The notes below the pieces were generated by a model that was not told where the DNA came from, did not search any database, and was given only the letters and a program-made list of their open reading frames with translations. Positions 26,584 through 35,348 of a stretch of DNA of 64,000 nt are shown here, one piece after another. Every line of letters begins with the position of its first letter. The first letter of the stretch is position 1. Both the position numbers and the translations under genes were made by a program. Origin of the DNA: Flavobacterium sp. RSP15. Its GTDB lineage: Bacteria; Bacteroidota; Bacteroidia; Flavobacteriales; Flavobacteriaceae. The stretch covers positions 310,001 to 374,000 of the forward strand of contig NZ_RYDL01000001.1 of NCBI RefSeq assembly GCF_003968755.1, in the 5' to 3' direction.

Positions 26584-26629
26584 CTAATATAAACGCAGTC
26601 GTATTAAGAAGAGGTTAACTGTTGATTAG
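26584..26629 (-). promoter_or_regulatory. Promoter with candidate Pho box for the phosphatase/phytase operon
   Basis: On the minus strand three TTAAY-like hexamers, CTAATC (26624-26629), TTAACC (26613-26618) and TTAATA (26602-26607), are spaced exactly 11 bp. They end 10 bp above TATATTAG (26584-26591), one mismatch from the -7 element. An 11-bp period of TTAAC-type repeats over the -33 region is how PhoB/PhoP-type activators bind. Activation under phosphate starvation is inferred from the gene content. Confidence 0.55.
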
Positions 26630-27306
26630 GCTATTGGTTTCAGTACTTGAAGACTAGTTAATTAACTTTTTGCTCTTTTTTACGTAAGAAATTAAGATTT
26701 TGTAGTAAAAATTAAGCTAATTTTAAGAAAACTATCTAAGAATTGATAATTTGAAAATAATAATAAATTTAAAATCTATAAAAAAAGACCATTACGTCCA
26801 ATAATTACACTTTTATCTGCAACAAAAAGATGGGATTTATTACAAAAGTGAATTTACAGATAAAAACCGAAAAAAAGGGGAGCTCCTTTAGTGTATTTGA
26901 TGGAATTATTAAACCCCTTTAATTCATTAAAAAAATCAATGATCGTTCGTATAATTCGTGACCACCTTTTTTTAGTGTGAGTCATCTCTTAAAAGATGAA
27001 AATCAAGCCTTTTCTAACATTTTATAGTCATTTATTATGCGAAAAGTAAGATTTAATAAGTACTGATTCTGTTTCCTAACGATAAATTATAAATATTGTT
27101 TTTTATAAATATCTGTAAAACAATAAACTAACATCCTTTAGAAGTGTGAATTAATTCGAAAAATTATTAATACAATCTCGATATAGTACAAAATAATTCG
27201 ATTTTTATGGAATTATATTGAATCTATAATTGATATAACATGCACTAAAAGTCAAATTAAGTACTAAAAACAGATTCTAAGCCTATAAAAAAGGTAACTT
27301 TAAGAT
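26630..27306. other. AT-rich intergenic region without recognised genes
   Basis: About 680 bp between the Pho-type operon promoter and a gene remnant. Stops occur in all frames and there is no conserved translation or strong hairpin. It is probably decayed sequence. Confidence 0.5.
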
Positions 27307-27482
27307 ATGAAAAAGCATCATACTATAGTAATCGCCGGGGCGGGGGAATTGCAGAAGCAGTTGGTTTGTTACTGATGGAATGGAGTGAAGTAACTCCTAC
27401 TCTTTTTATTGGTGATAGAACCCATTTTCAAAAGCAAAAAAATCACTTTTTCTGCAATCCTTTCTTACGGAATTTTAACTAG
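27307..27482 (+). pseudogene. Saccharopine dehydrogenase-like N-terminal remnant
   Basis: ATG at 27307 opens MKKHHTIVIAGAG. After a one-base loss in a G-run near 27346 the frame continues IAEAVGLLLMEWSEVTPTLF and IGDRTHFQKQ before a stop at 27480. Together this is the Rossmann-type dinucleotide-binding start of a saccharopine dehydrogenase / homospermidine-synthase-like protein. The rest (more than 350 codons) is missing. Identification rests on the GAGGIAEA-type motif and is moderate. Confidence 0.6.
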
Positions 27483-27579
27483 ACTGTAGTTCTGTTTTTA
27501 GATCGGATACTTTTGCCTTAAATGCAATCAAAAAAACCAAAAATTGTATAAGAAAACTCTTTTAGTTGCAACTTATTCT

Positions 27580-28434
27580 TTAAATGATTTGCGAGATTAC
27601 GATTAAAACGATCGCTATTAAAGCTAGGAAAAGTCCAGCGAAATTCATTTTAGTTAGTTTTTCCTTAAAAATAAAAATCCCAACAAGACTTCCCATTACT
27701 ATTACACCCATGTTCATACCAGCAAAAACCGTTGAAGGATTTTCAGCGAAAGCCTTATGCGCTTTTAGATAGAAAAGTATGTTTCCAAAGTTGAAAACAC
27801 CTACCATACCACCAAAAATAATATTTTTGAAGTTTAATGAGACTTTAGTTATCATCACGTTATAAATAACAGCGCCAATCATAATAAACAACGCAATTCC
27901 AAAAACTACAAATAATGACGTTGTATATGGCAAAGTGGTGTGAAGGGCAATTTGCTTGAAAAGGATGTCTATAATTCCAAATCCTAATAGCACTACTGCA
28001 GGATAGACCCATTTATTTTTTGTGTTTTCAGAAGGTTTAGCAAGGATTAGCAACAGCGCTGGAAATGCTGCCAAAAGCGCCGCTATTTTTAGGATAGTAA
28101 AATCCTCTTTGAAGAGCAGCCAAGCCGCTAAAATAGGAATAAACAAAGATAGCCTTTGAGCAGCATCCGTTTTTACAATCCCTACTTGTTTGATTGAAGC
28201 CGCCAAAAAAAGGAAGATTGCTGGTAACAAAATCCCAAGAGGAACATAAATTCCCCAAGGTGCTAAAGTGCCAATATTGGTAAGATCCGGACTGAAGAAG
28301 AAATAACAAAGAATAAGCGCAAATACATAATTCCAAGCAACAATTTGAATAGGACTGACTTCATATCCGCGAGCCACTTTAAACAACACTCCCACAGTGA
28401 CACTGCAAATAATACTTAAAACAAGAAATAGCAT
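27580..28434 (-). CDS. EamA/DMT-superfamily transporter
   Basis: An inner-membrane protein of 284 aa with nine to ten hydrophobic segments arranged as two EamA repeats. The C-terminal repeat has FAGMNMGVIVMGSLVGIFIFKEKL, and the last helix ends LIVISQII. The drug/metabolite transporter superfamily covers exporters of amino acids, nucleobases and other metabolites; substrate cannot be read from sequence. The gene is isolated, convergent with the dead saccharopine dehydrogenase fragment. The start ATG at 28434 gives a membrane segment immediately, as usual for the family. Confidence 0.82.
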   Translation of the reverse strand: MLFLVLSIICSVTVGVLFKVARGYEVSPIQIVAWNYVFALILCYFFFSPDLTNIGTLAPWGIYVPLGILLPAIFLFLAASIKQVGIVKTDAAQRLSLFIPILAAWLLFKEDFTILKIAALLAAFPALLLILAKPSENTKNKWVYPAVVLLGFGIIDILFKQIALHTTLPYTTSLFVVFGIALFIMIGAVIYNVMITKVSLNFKNIIFGGMVGVFNFGNILFYLKAHKAFAENPSTVFAGMNMGVIVMGSLVGIFIFKEKLTKMNFAGLFLALIAIVLIVISQII

Positions 28435-28584
28435 AGCGAATTTTTAGAGGGTAAAACTACTATTTATTGTCTTTCCTTTTGCTCTTTTATAAAAGTATTG
28501 AAAGTAATATTTCCAGACCAAGAATAGTACGCATCCGGTTTCAGTAGAACAAAAAGAGAATTTAGCCCTCAAATTATGGCAATC

Positions 28585-29484
28585 TTAGATCCTTCCTTGT
28601 TCTTTGAGTTTCCAATACCGCAATAAACCATTTACAGACATCCAGCTTGGATTAGCAAACTCATAGGTTTGAATTTCATCCGAATCCAGTCCTTTATCTA
28701 AAAACTGCTTTCTGGTGTAGTCCATAAATTGAGGAACTATACTTTCTGGCGGAGTTTGATTGTCATAAAAAGGTTTGATAAAACTAGCCCAATCATCCAG
28801 AACTATTTCTAATCCTGATAGTAGTTCATCTGGATTTTTTTGCAAATCAAAATGAGTTAAATACAAGGCTCTAGGCTTTAAATCTTTTAGTTTTTTAAGG
28901 GATTGTTTCCATAATTCAATATTAATATCCGGGGGAGGACAAGGAGGAACAACGGGACCATCTCCTATTTTTACTCCGGCCACATCCCCAGTAAATATCA
29001 CATCCTCAATTTGATACGAATTATGATGCACGGCATGACCCGGTGTATACCATACTTTTATTTGAATATCTCCCAGGTCTACAACATCACCGTCAGTAAC
29101 CCCAATCAATTGTTGCTCAGGTATAGATTCCATTTTCCCCCAAAGGAGCTCCATCTTATCGGTATAGATCATTTTGGCTGAATTCCATAATTTCTCCGGA
29201 TTAGCTAAATGTGGAATTCCAATGGGGTGTACGTATATTTTAGCGCCATTTTGTGCCAATTTCCAAGCTGCTCCGGCATGGTCAAAATGAATGTGCGTCA
29301 GGAATACATGCTGAATATCTTTGATCTCATACCCTATCTTCTGGATTCCTTTTTCAAGATACTCCCAAGTAGATTCCGGTCCGGTTTCGATAAGTATTGG
29401 ACCTTTTCCGGTTTCAATTAAAAAAGCACCAATAGAATGTTTTTCGGATTGAAAGTGTAAATCAATAGTATGAATTTTATACAT
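28585..29484 (-). CDS. Metallo-beta-lactamase-fold hydrolase
   Basis: A 299-aa cytoplasmic enzyme with the MBL metal-binding signature THIHFDHAG (HxHxDH) near residue 65, a later metal ligand in YTPGHAVHHNSY and another Asp/His set in IFTGDVAG and YLTHFDLQ. The arrangement resembles glyoxalase II- and lactonase-like members, but the substrate is not known. It has no lactamase signal peptide, so antibiotic resistance should not be inferred. The gene is isolated; the divergent DUF457 gene lies 173 bp away. Confidence 0.85.
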   Translation of the reverse strand: MYKIHTIDLHFQSEKHSIGAFLIETGKGPILIETGPESTWEYLEKGIQKIGYEIKDIQHVFLTHIHFDHAGAAWKLAQNGAKIYVHPIGIPHLANPEKLWNSAKMIYTDKMELLWGKMESIPEQQLIGVTDGDVVDLGDIQIKVWYTPGHAVHHNSYQIEDVIFTGDVAGVKIGDGPVVPPCPPPDINIELWKQSLKKLKDLKPRALYLTHFDLQKNPDELLSGLEIVLDDWASFIKPFYDNQTPPESIVPQFMDYTRKQFLDKGLDSDEIQTYEFANPSWMSVNGLLRYWKLKEQGRI

Positions 29485-29657
29485 AGCTTGGTTTATTTAT
29501 TATGGGACAAGATAGTACATATTTATTTTAAAATCTCTTCAGATCGATATAGTTTTATTTTAAGATACTTTTTCAATTACAATAAAAAAGTGTAATTCAC
29601 ACCAAACATTTACTACTGGTCATCAAGATATCTATTGATTTCAGCTACTTTTACAGA

Positions 29658-30653
29658 ATGGATTCTTTTACTCAAATTGCTTTAGGAATTGCCATTGCAG
29701 AAGTATGCGCAGGCAAAAAGCTCAAAAATAAAACAATTTTATATGGTTCAATTCTGGGCACAATTCCCGATTTAGATATTGTAGTAGGTTTATTTTTAAA
29801 TCCTGTAGATGCAATCCTAATTCACCGTGGCATCAGTCATTCTCTTTTTCTTTTTCTATTTTTATCGCCTGTTTTGGGTTGGATTATTTCAAAAATAGAA
29901 AGAGACAAAATCAACTTTTTTCAGGCAACTCGTATGGCGTTTTGGTGTTTGTTTACCCATGTGCTCCTAGACATGTTCACTTCATGGGGTACACAAATTT
30001 TATGGCCTTTAGACTATAGATTTGCATTAAAAACCATTTTTGTAATTGACCCGTTGTACACCATTCCACTAATTATTACATTGATTGTGACTTGGAAAAC
30101 AAAAAACGCAGTACTTCGCAAAAAATATATAATTAGAGGATTATCCATCAGTAGTGCGTATCTCCTTTTGTCCTGTTTTATAAAAGTATATGCCTTGAAC
30201 CAATTTGAAAAAGCATTAATAAAACAAGGAATTCAGTATTCGGAAATTATCGTAAAACCCACCGCTTTCAACCTCATTTTGTGGAACGCTAACGCAGCCA
30301 CAGCAAACAATTACGCATTAGGCGACTACTCTCTTTTTGACACGCAACCCATTTTATTTACTGCTTACAGCAAAAATAAATTTCTAGAATCGCAACTAAA
30401 AGGAAATTCAGATTTTGAAAAACTAAAAAAAGCGAGCGAAGGCTGGTATATTATTTCTAAAAAAAATCAATCTTTCTATTTCAATGATTTGCGCTTTGGA
30501 CTGTTAAATGACGATTCAAAAAACCCTCAATTTGCGTTCAGCTATCAATTTATTGCAAGCAAAACAGAACTAAAAGCGGTTGAAGTTCCTAAAGACAAAA
30601 GGGACGGAAAGCGATTACTTCAAAAAATAGTTACGCGGATAAGGGGAAACTGA
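29658..30653 (+). CDS. Membrane-bound metal-dependent hydrolase (DUF457 / YdjM family)
   Basis: A 331-aa integral membrane protein. The N-terminus MDSFTQIALGIAIAEVCAGK, the paired IPDLDIVVG and HRGISHSLFLFLF, and HVLLDMFTSWGTQILWP are the conserved blocks of the DUF457 family, with His and Asp residues thought to bind metal at the membrane. Four or five transmembrane helices fill the first 180 residues; the last 140 are soluble and specific to this branch. Related proteins are annotated as hydrolases on weak evidence. It is convergent with a 2OG oxygenase only 18 bp away. Confidence 0.82.
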   Translation: MDSFTQIALGIAIAEVCAGKKLKNKTILYGSILGTIPDLDIVVGLFLNPVDAILIHRGISHSLFLFLFLSPVLGWIISKIERDKINFFQATRMAFWCLFTHVLLDMFTSWGTQILWPLDYRFALKTIFVIDPLYTIPLIITLIVTWKTKNAVLRKKYIIRGLSISSAYLLLSCFIKVYALNQFEKALIKQGIQYSEIIVKPTAFNLILWNANAATANNYALGDYSLFDTQPILFTAYSKNKFLESQLKGNSDFEKLKKASEGWYIISKKNQSFYFNDLRFGLLNDDSKNPQFAFSYQFIASKTELKAVEVPKDKRDGKRLLQKIVTRIRGN

Positions 30654-30671
30654 GTATTTTTTTTAGAAATA

Positions 30672-31265
30672 TTAATCACTCTTCAACCATCCCGTAATAC
30701 TCATTCTGGTATTTTGAGTGACCAAAACTTCATGAACTAATTCGTCACTCTTAAAGAAAACTGTTTTACCTTGAGTTGGGGCTATCTTTTGATTGTTATT
30801 AGCTTGATGAATCAGCAACTCACCACCGTCACTTTCTTGCCAATTGCTGTTCAGATAACTGATCATAGAGTATTTTCGGCTGGGATTATTCTTGAATTGA
30901 TCCAAATGTTTGAGATAAAAATCGCCCGATTCATACAACGAATAATGAAATTCATATCCCGTTATTCCAGCATAACAACTTTCATTCAAATAAATAATAA
31001 AAGCTTCTATTTGAGCAAAAAACTCATTTTCGAATGCGTTGTTGTGTTTTTTATCCAGCCAATAAATGGAATCGCTTCGTATTGCACCATCATAAGAAAC
31101 CTTTTCTGCGTTGCCAATTCCTGCTTCCGTCAACAGACTATTTTGGTTTAAAACAATCAAATTTTGTTTTAGATTATTAGCTAAATCGGCACTCAGAAAA
31201 TGTTCGGATATGCCTACCTTATTTTCAATATAAGTAGCAATCAAGGCTTCAAAGCTATTTTCCAT
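30672..31265 (-). CDS. 2-oxoglutarate/Fe(II)-dependent dioxygenase (prolyl 4-hydroxylase-like)
   Basis: A 197-aa protein of the P4Hc / SM-20 type. The Fe(II) ligands are visible in FYLKHLDQF (HxD) and the distal His of ELVHEVL, and the 2OG-binding Arg in RMSITGWL. Surrounding segments YEFHYSLYESGDFYLKH and SYLNSNWQESDGGELLIHQ are typical of bacterial members. Possible targets are protein prolines or free substrates; unknown. Cytoplasmic, no signal peptide. Confidence 0.85.
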   Translation of the reverse strand: MENSFEALIATYIENKVGISEHFLSADLANNLKQNLIVLNQNSLLTEAGIGNAEKVSYDGAIRSDSIYWLDKKHNNAFENEFFAQIEAFIIYLNESCYAGITGYEFHYSLYESGDFYLKHLDQFKNNPSRKYSMISYLNSNWQESDGGELLIHQANNNQKIAPTQGKTVFFKSDELVHEVLVTQNTRMSITGWLKSD

Positions 31266-31410
31266 GTCTTTCTTTTTGACTGCTTAGACAATCAATGAGG
31301 CAAGGTAGACTAATAAAAATCAGTAACGTCGATAAAGAAATAAATAAATAAATAAATGGGACGCTTATTTTATTCTCTAGAAAAAAACGCCAAAATAGAT
31401 CAATTTTCAA

Positions 31411-31460
31411 ACAAAAAAGTCATTTAAGGAACTACACAATAGTGATTACTTAAATGACTT
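31411..31460 (-). terminator. Terminator of the MoxR-type operon
   Basis: Perfect 12-bp stem AAGTCATTTAAG / CTTAAATGACTT with a 20-nt loop, followed on the minus strand by a T-run. It lies 24 bp after the ATPase stop. Confidence 0.65.
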
Positions 31461-31483
31461 ATAGTGCAAAAAACGTATGTTAT

Positions 31484-32947
31484 TTACAATTTACTAATAA
31501 AGCTTCCGTAAATATCCTTGAACTGATACCCTTTAGAAAAACGGTCTTTGCTTAGTTTTTTATATTCAACCAATCCCCAAAGAATAAATTCCTTCATGAA
31601 AAATTTATCTTCTTTTTCCAGTTGCGGTTGGTATTTTTTGATTAAAATTTCAAGAGGAACAATACTTTCTAATATTCTTTCGTATTCTTCATCAGAACAA
31701 TCATCTGATAATTCGAAACCACTTTCGGCAAAAAACCATTCGATGATATCCGTGTAGGCATTTTTGACACCTTCTTTCTCTAATTTTTCGATTTTTGGAA
31801 AATATGCAGGAAAAAAAGTATGGATCGCATCGCCCAATAAATGTTGTGCTACAGCGGCGGCTCCCTCCTGCTCTCCTTCGTAAACCAATTCGACTTTTCC
31901 GGTAATAGCAGGAATAATTCCCATAAAATCAGATAATCGCAACGTTGTTTTATCTATTCCGGATCTCAAAGCCCTTCTTTCTGCAGTACTTAATAAGTTC
32001 TCAAAAGCAGTAATACTCAATCTGGCACTCACCCCACTTTTGTTATCAATATATTCGCTTTCTCTTGCTTCAAAACTGATTTGTTCTAATAAATCTCTCG
32101 CTAACGAAGGCACGTAAACCATATTATTTTGTGTGGCGTCCCGCTTTGCTTCCTGCTCTGTAATAGTTCTGGCAATTTTAATGGTTTCCGGGTAATGCGT
32201 CAGAATTTGAGAACCTATTCTATCTTTTAATGGGGTTACAATACTCCCACGATTCGTGTAATCCTCTGGATTTGCTGTAAATACAAATTGCAGATCAAGG
32301 GGCATTCTCAATTTGAATCCACGAATCTGGATATCGCCTTCCTGCAAAATATTAAATAGTGCTACTTGGATTCTCGCCTGTAAATCCGGTAATTCGTTAA
32401 TAACGAAAATACAACGATTCGCTCTTGGAATCATTCCAAAATGTATCACGCGATCATCGGCATAGGACAGTTTTAAATTTGCTGCTTTTATTGGATCGAC
32501 ATCTCCAATCAAATCTGCAACGGTTACATCCGGCGTAGCTAATTTTTCGAAAAAACGGTCGCTTCGGTGTAGCCAGGAAATGGGAGTTGCATCGCCTTTG
32601 GTTTCAATAATATCTTTGGCAAAACGAGAAATGGGCTGCAACGGATCGTCATTAATCTCGGAACCTGTCACAAACGGAATGTATTCGTCCAACAATTCGA
32701 TCATTTTGCGCGCCAATCGGGTTTTGGCTTGACCACGAAGCCCTAATAAATTGATGTTGTGACGCGACAAAATAGCACGTTCTAGTTCCGGAATTACGGT
32801 ATCTTCAAAACCGTGAACACCTTCAAAAGTTGGTTGTCCTGATTTAATTTTATTTCTTAAGTTCGTACGCAACTCATCTTTGATGTTTATACTTTTGTAA
32901 CCTGATTTTTTTAATTCTCCGAGAGTTTTTATATTTTCTATTTTCAT
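31484..32947 (-). CDS. MoxR/magnesium-chelatase-like AAA+ ATPase
   Basis: An AAA+ ATPase of the ChlI/MoxR type, about 487 aa. The P-loop region reads NINLLGLRGQAKTRLARKM, so the nucleotide site is GLRGQAKT. Walker B is RCIFVINELPDL, with Asn replacing the usual Asp (INEL), and sensor 1 is VFTANPEDYTN. The frame can extend 11 codons upstream, but ATG at 32947 (MKIENIKTLGELKKSG) is a better start. It follows a VWA-domain gene by 49 bp (to the maximal open frame), the classical MoxR-VWA pair, which acts as a chaperone system for metal insertion or complex assembly. The client is unknown. Confidence 0.87.
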   Translation of the reverse strand: MKIENIKTLGELKKSGYKSINIKDELRTNLRNKIKSGQPTFEGVHGFEDTVIPELERAILSRHNINLLGLRGQAKTRLARKMIELLDEYIPFVTGSEINDDPLQPISRFAKDIIETKGDATPISWLHRSDRFFEKLATPDVTVADLIGDVDPIKAANLKLSYADDRVIHFGMIPRANRCIFVINELPDLQARIQVALFNILQEGDIQIRGFKLRMPLDLQFVFTANPEDYTNRGSIVTPLKDRIGSQILTHYPETIKIARTITEQEAKRDATQNNMVYVPSLARDLLEQISFEARESEYIDNKSGVSARLSITAFENLLSTAERRALRSGIDKTTLRLSDFMGIIPAITGKVELVYEGEQEGAAAVAQHLLGDAIHTFFPAYFPKIEKLEKEGVKNAYTDIIEWFFAESGFELSDDCSDEEYERILESIVPLEILIKKYQPQLEKEDKFFMKEFILWGLVEYKKLSKDRFSKGYQFKDIYGSFISKL

Positions 32948-33028
32948 ATTGCTTTTAAAATTATTATTGTTAACTGTCAATTTGTTCTCGACTGTGCTCG
33001 AACTGACAACTGAGACTGTGACTAATTA

Positions 33029-34153
33029 CTATTTTATTCTCTTTTTACGATTGGTTTCATAATCCTCAAAAATCATTTCACCCAGTCCTTTTAATCCGGT
33101 ATAAAATGCTTTTCCTTGATTTGATTCGGTGAATTTATTGACGAATTTTTGCAAATACGGATCATTCGCAATCATAAATGTGGTGATTGGAATGTGTAGT
33201 TTTCGAGCTTGCTGCGCCTGATTGTAGCATTTATCCACAATATATTCGTCGAGTCCGTTACTGTTCATATAATAGGAACCGTCTTTTTCGCGGACGCAAC
33301 TTGGCTTCCCATCGGTAATCATGAAAATTTGCTTGTTGGTGTTTCGTTTCCTGCGCAGAATATCCATGGCTAGTTGTAAACCAGCGACTGTATTGGTGTG
33401 GTAAGGACCCACTTTTAAATACGGTAGATCCCGAATTGCAATGGTCCAAGCGTCGTTTCCAAAAACCAGAATATCTAAAGTATCTTTTGGATAACGTGTC
33501 GTAATCAATTCAGCAAGAGCCATTGCTACTTTCTTGGCGGGAGTAATTCTATCTTCACCGTACAAAATCATACTGTGGCTGATATCGATCATCAAAACAG
33601 TACTCATCTGTGATTTATATTGCGTTTCTTCGACAACTAAATCATTTTCGGTCAACATAAAATCTGCTATTCCGTTATTGATTTGGGCATTGCGTAAACT
33701 TTCGGTCAAGGAAATTCGTTCGAGTCCGTCACCAAAATGAAATTCCCGAAATTCCCCGGTATGTTCGTCACCGTTTCCGGAATGTTTAGTCTTGTGATTG
33801 CCACTTCCGGAGCGTTTCAGATTACCAAAAATATTGTCCAATGCTTGTTGCCGAATGGCACGCTCCGTCTTGGCAGTAATACCAATTCCAGCAGTTCCAT
33901 CCTCTTTAAGTTCATCGCGGATGTATCCTTTTTTCTTTAAATCTTCAATAAAATCATCAATACTGTAGTGTTCATCAGTGAGTTTATATTCTTTGTCCAA
34001 TTCCCGCAACCAGTCGATTGCTTCATCAAAATCTCCTGAAGTATGTGTAATTAATTCTTTGAAAATACCAAAGAGCTTATCAAACGGAGACTGAAAAGGG
34101 GCTTCGTATTGCTTGAAATAAAAACCTTTTTTAGTGTCATTTTTCATAGCCAA
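33029..34153 (-). CDS. VWA-domain protein, partner of MoxR-like ATPase
   Basis: A 374-aa cytoplasmic protein with a von Willebrand factor A domain in its C-terminal half. The metal-ion-dependent adhesion site is MIDISHSMILYGED (DxSxS form), with the Thr of HTNTVAG and the Asp of MITDGKPSC completing it. The N-terminal part is charged and probably helical. Such proteins bind the AAA+ partner and a substrate; the ATPase follows directly on the same strand. It is the fourth gene of a likely operon that begins at 35039. Confidence 0.87.
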   Translation of the reverse strand: MAMKNDTKKGFYFKQYEAPFQSPFDKLFGIFKELITHTSGDFDEAIDWLRELDKEYKLTDEHYSIDDFIEDLKKKGYIRDELKEDGTAGIGITAKTERAIRQQALDNIFGNLKRSGSGNHKTKHSGNGDEHTGEFREFHFGDGLERISLTESLRNAQINNGIADFMLTENDLVVEETQYKSQMSTVLMIDISHSMILYGEDRITPAKKVAMALAELITTRYPKDTLDILVFGNDAWTIAIRDLPYLKVGPYHTNTVAGLQLAMDILRRKRNTNKQIFMITDGKPSCVREKDGSYYMNSNGLDEYIVDKCYNQAQQARKLHIPITTFMIANDPYLQKFVNKFTESNQGKAFYTGLKGLGEMIFEDYETNRKKRIK

Positions 34154-34236
34154 TAAAATTACACCAATAAAAAATGTATGCTATACAAACATTTATTAAT
34201 TTTTAGTTAAAAACGATAAAATCCAAAAAAAGCTAC

Positions 34237-34629
34237 CTAAAAAAATTGTCCGTCCACATAAAACCAACATCCATTTTCAAGTTTGAAAGTAGAAAATTCA
34301 TGATGAATTTGTTTATGAAGTTTGGTGTCTAAAAAATGAGCTTTGAATTCTACCGTGTTCTCTGTGGATTCTATAATTTCCAATTGCTGCCATTTATTTG
34401 AGGTGGCCCAATTCAGAATTTCACATTTTGAATACTGCTTTCTCACCGTAATATGGGTTGTGGCCAACAAATAATCTACTTGATGTGTTGCATAGGCTGA
34501 ATATCTGGAACACATTAAAGACTCTGCAGTTGTCGCTTTTTTTACTCCATTAATAATGGGCTCACAACAATCCTGGAAATTTTTATCGAAACCGCAATAA
34601 CATTTGTTTTTGATCATTCTTTGATACAA
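34237..34629 (-). CDS. YchJ-family SEC-C motif protein (UPF0225)
   Basis: A 130-aa protein with the zinc-binding SEC-C motif at the N-terminus (KCYCGFDKNFQDCCEPII) followed by the YchJ domain LMCSRYSAYATHQVDYLL and WVxD-like ending CWFYVDGQFF. Members occur widely and have no settled function; the domain is related to the NTF2 fold. It lies 5 bp from the next gene, in the same strand series as the VWA/MoxR genes. Confidence 0.85.
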   Translation of the reverse strand: MYQRMIKNKCYCGFDKNFQDCCEPIINGVKKATTAESLMCSRYSAYATHQVDYLLATTHITVRKQYSKCEILNWATSNKWQQLEIIESTENTVEFKAHFLDTKLHKQIHHEFSTFKLENGCWFYVDGQFF

Positions 34630-34634
34630 TTCGT

Positions 34635-34877
34635 TTAAATGGATTCAGTTGCCTGTCCATTTAACCCTGCTATTTTTTGATGCAACTGGTTCAACAAGAC
34701 TTGATAACGGCTTACCTCCATCAGGTCTTCATCCTCTTCGGCAAAATCCAAGAGTTCATCTAATTGCTCACTAACTTCTGCTAATTTAGTATTGGCTTCC
34801 CGGGCATTTTTTTTAGCAATAAAATCGATTATTTGCTGAACGCCACTTTTTACTTCGCTAAATTTATTTTTTTCCAT
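34635..34877 (-). CDS. Small acidic helical protein, unknown function
   Basis: 80 aa, predicted almost wholly alpha-helical (MEKNKFSEVKSGVQQIIDFI, LDELLDFAEEDEDLMEVSRY), acidic, with no signal peptide or Cys. I do not recognise a family. It is encoded 5 bp upstream of the YchJ-like gene and is likely cotranscribed. The tight packing and clean open frame support a real gene. Confidence 0.65.
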   Translation of the reverse strand: MEKNKFSEVKSGVQQIIDFIAKKNAREANTKLAEVSEQLDELLDFAEEDEDLMEVSRYQVLLNQLHQKIAGLNGQATESI

Positions 34878-34892
34878 GATGTAGTTACATTA

Positions 34893-35039
34893 TTATTCTG
34901 AAGCCTTATCTTCATTAAATTTTTTAGTAATTTGCTTTAGTTTTTCTTTGCGCAGCATTTCAGCTTGCTTCACTTTATCCTGCGCTTTGTGTAACTTATC
35001 GTTGTGTTTTTTAATATTTCTTTCGTTATTTCTACTCAT
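34893..35039 (-). CDS. Small lysine-rich protein, unknown function
   Basis: 48 aa from the ATG at 35039 (MSRNNERNIKKHNDKLHKAQ), ending NEDKASE. Very rich in Lys, Glu and Gln and probably one continuous helix. The frame could extend to 35087 but the start at 35039 looks more natural. It lies 15 bp upstream of the 80-aa gene. Nothing else can be said; function not recognised. Confidence 0.5.
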   Translation of the reverse strand: MSRNNERNIKKHNDKLHKAQDKVKQAEMLRKEKLKQITKKFNEDKASE

Positions 35040-35348
35040 GCTCTTGCGCTCTAAATTATCAAATGTTGAATCAATTTTTCGATTCAAAAACTACTGCAAA
35101 GTTCGGTTTAATTATTGAAATTAAATTTTTTTTTAGTTTGATCGTACTTTTTTTAATTGTCAACAGGCTTCTCTATGCTTTAAATTTCCACAATGGGCTT
35201 TGAAATATCTTCTCCATAGGGTTCGTTTCTTTTAAAAAATCAATTTTTTTGATATTAAAGATCGTGCACCAAATATAATAAAAAACGTATAAAACACAAA
35301 AATTAACACTGCAACTAAACCCAAATAAAAATTTACTTTAATCTTTAA

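Noticed and set aside
28585..29484. Beta-lactamase (antibiotic resistance)
   Set aside because: MBL fold only; no signal peptide and motifs of the glyoxalase/lactonase-like branch.
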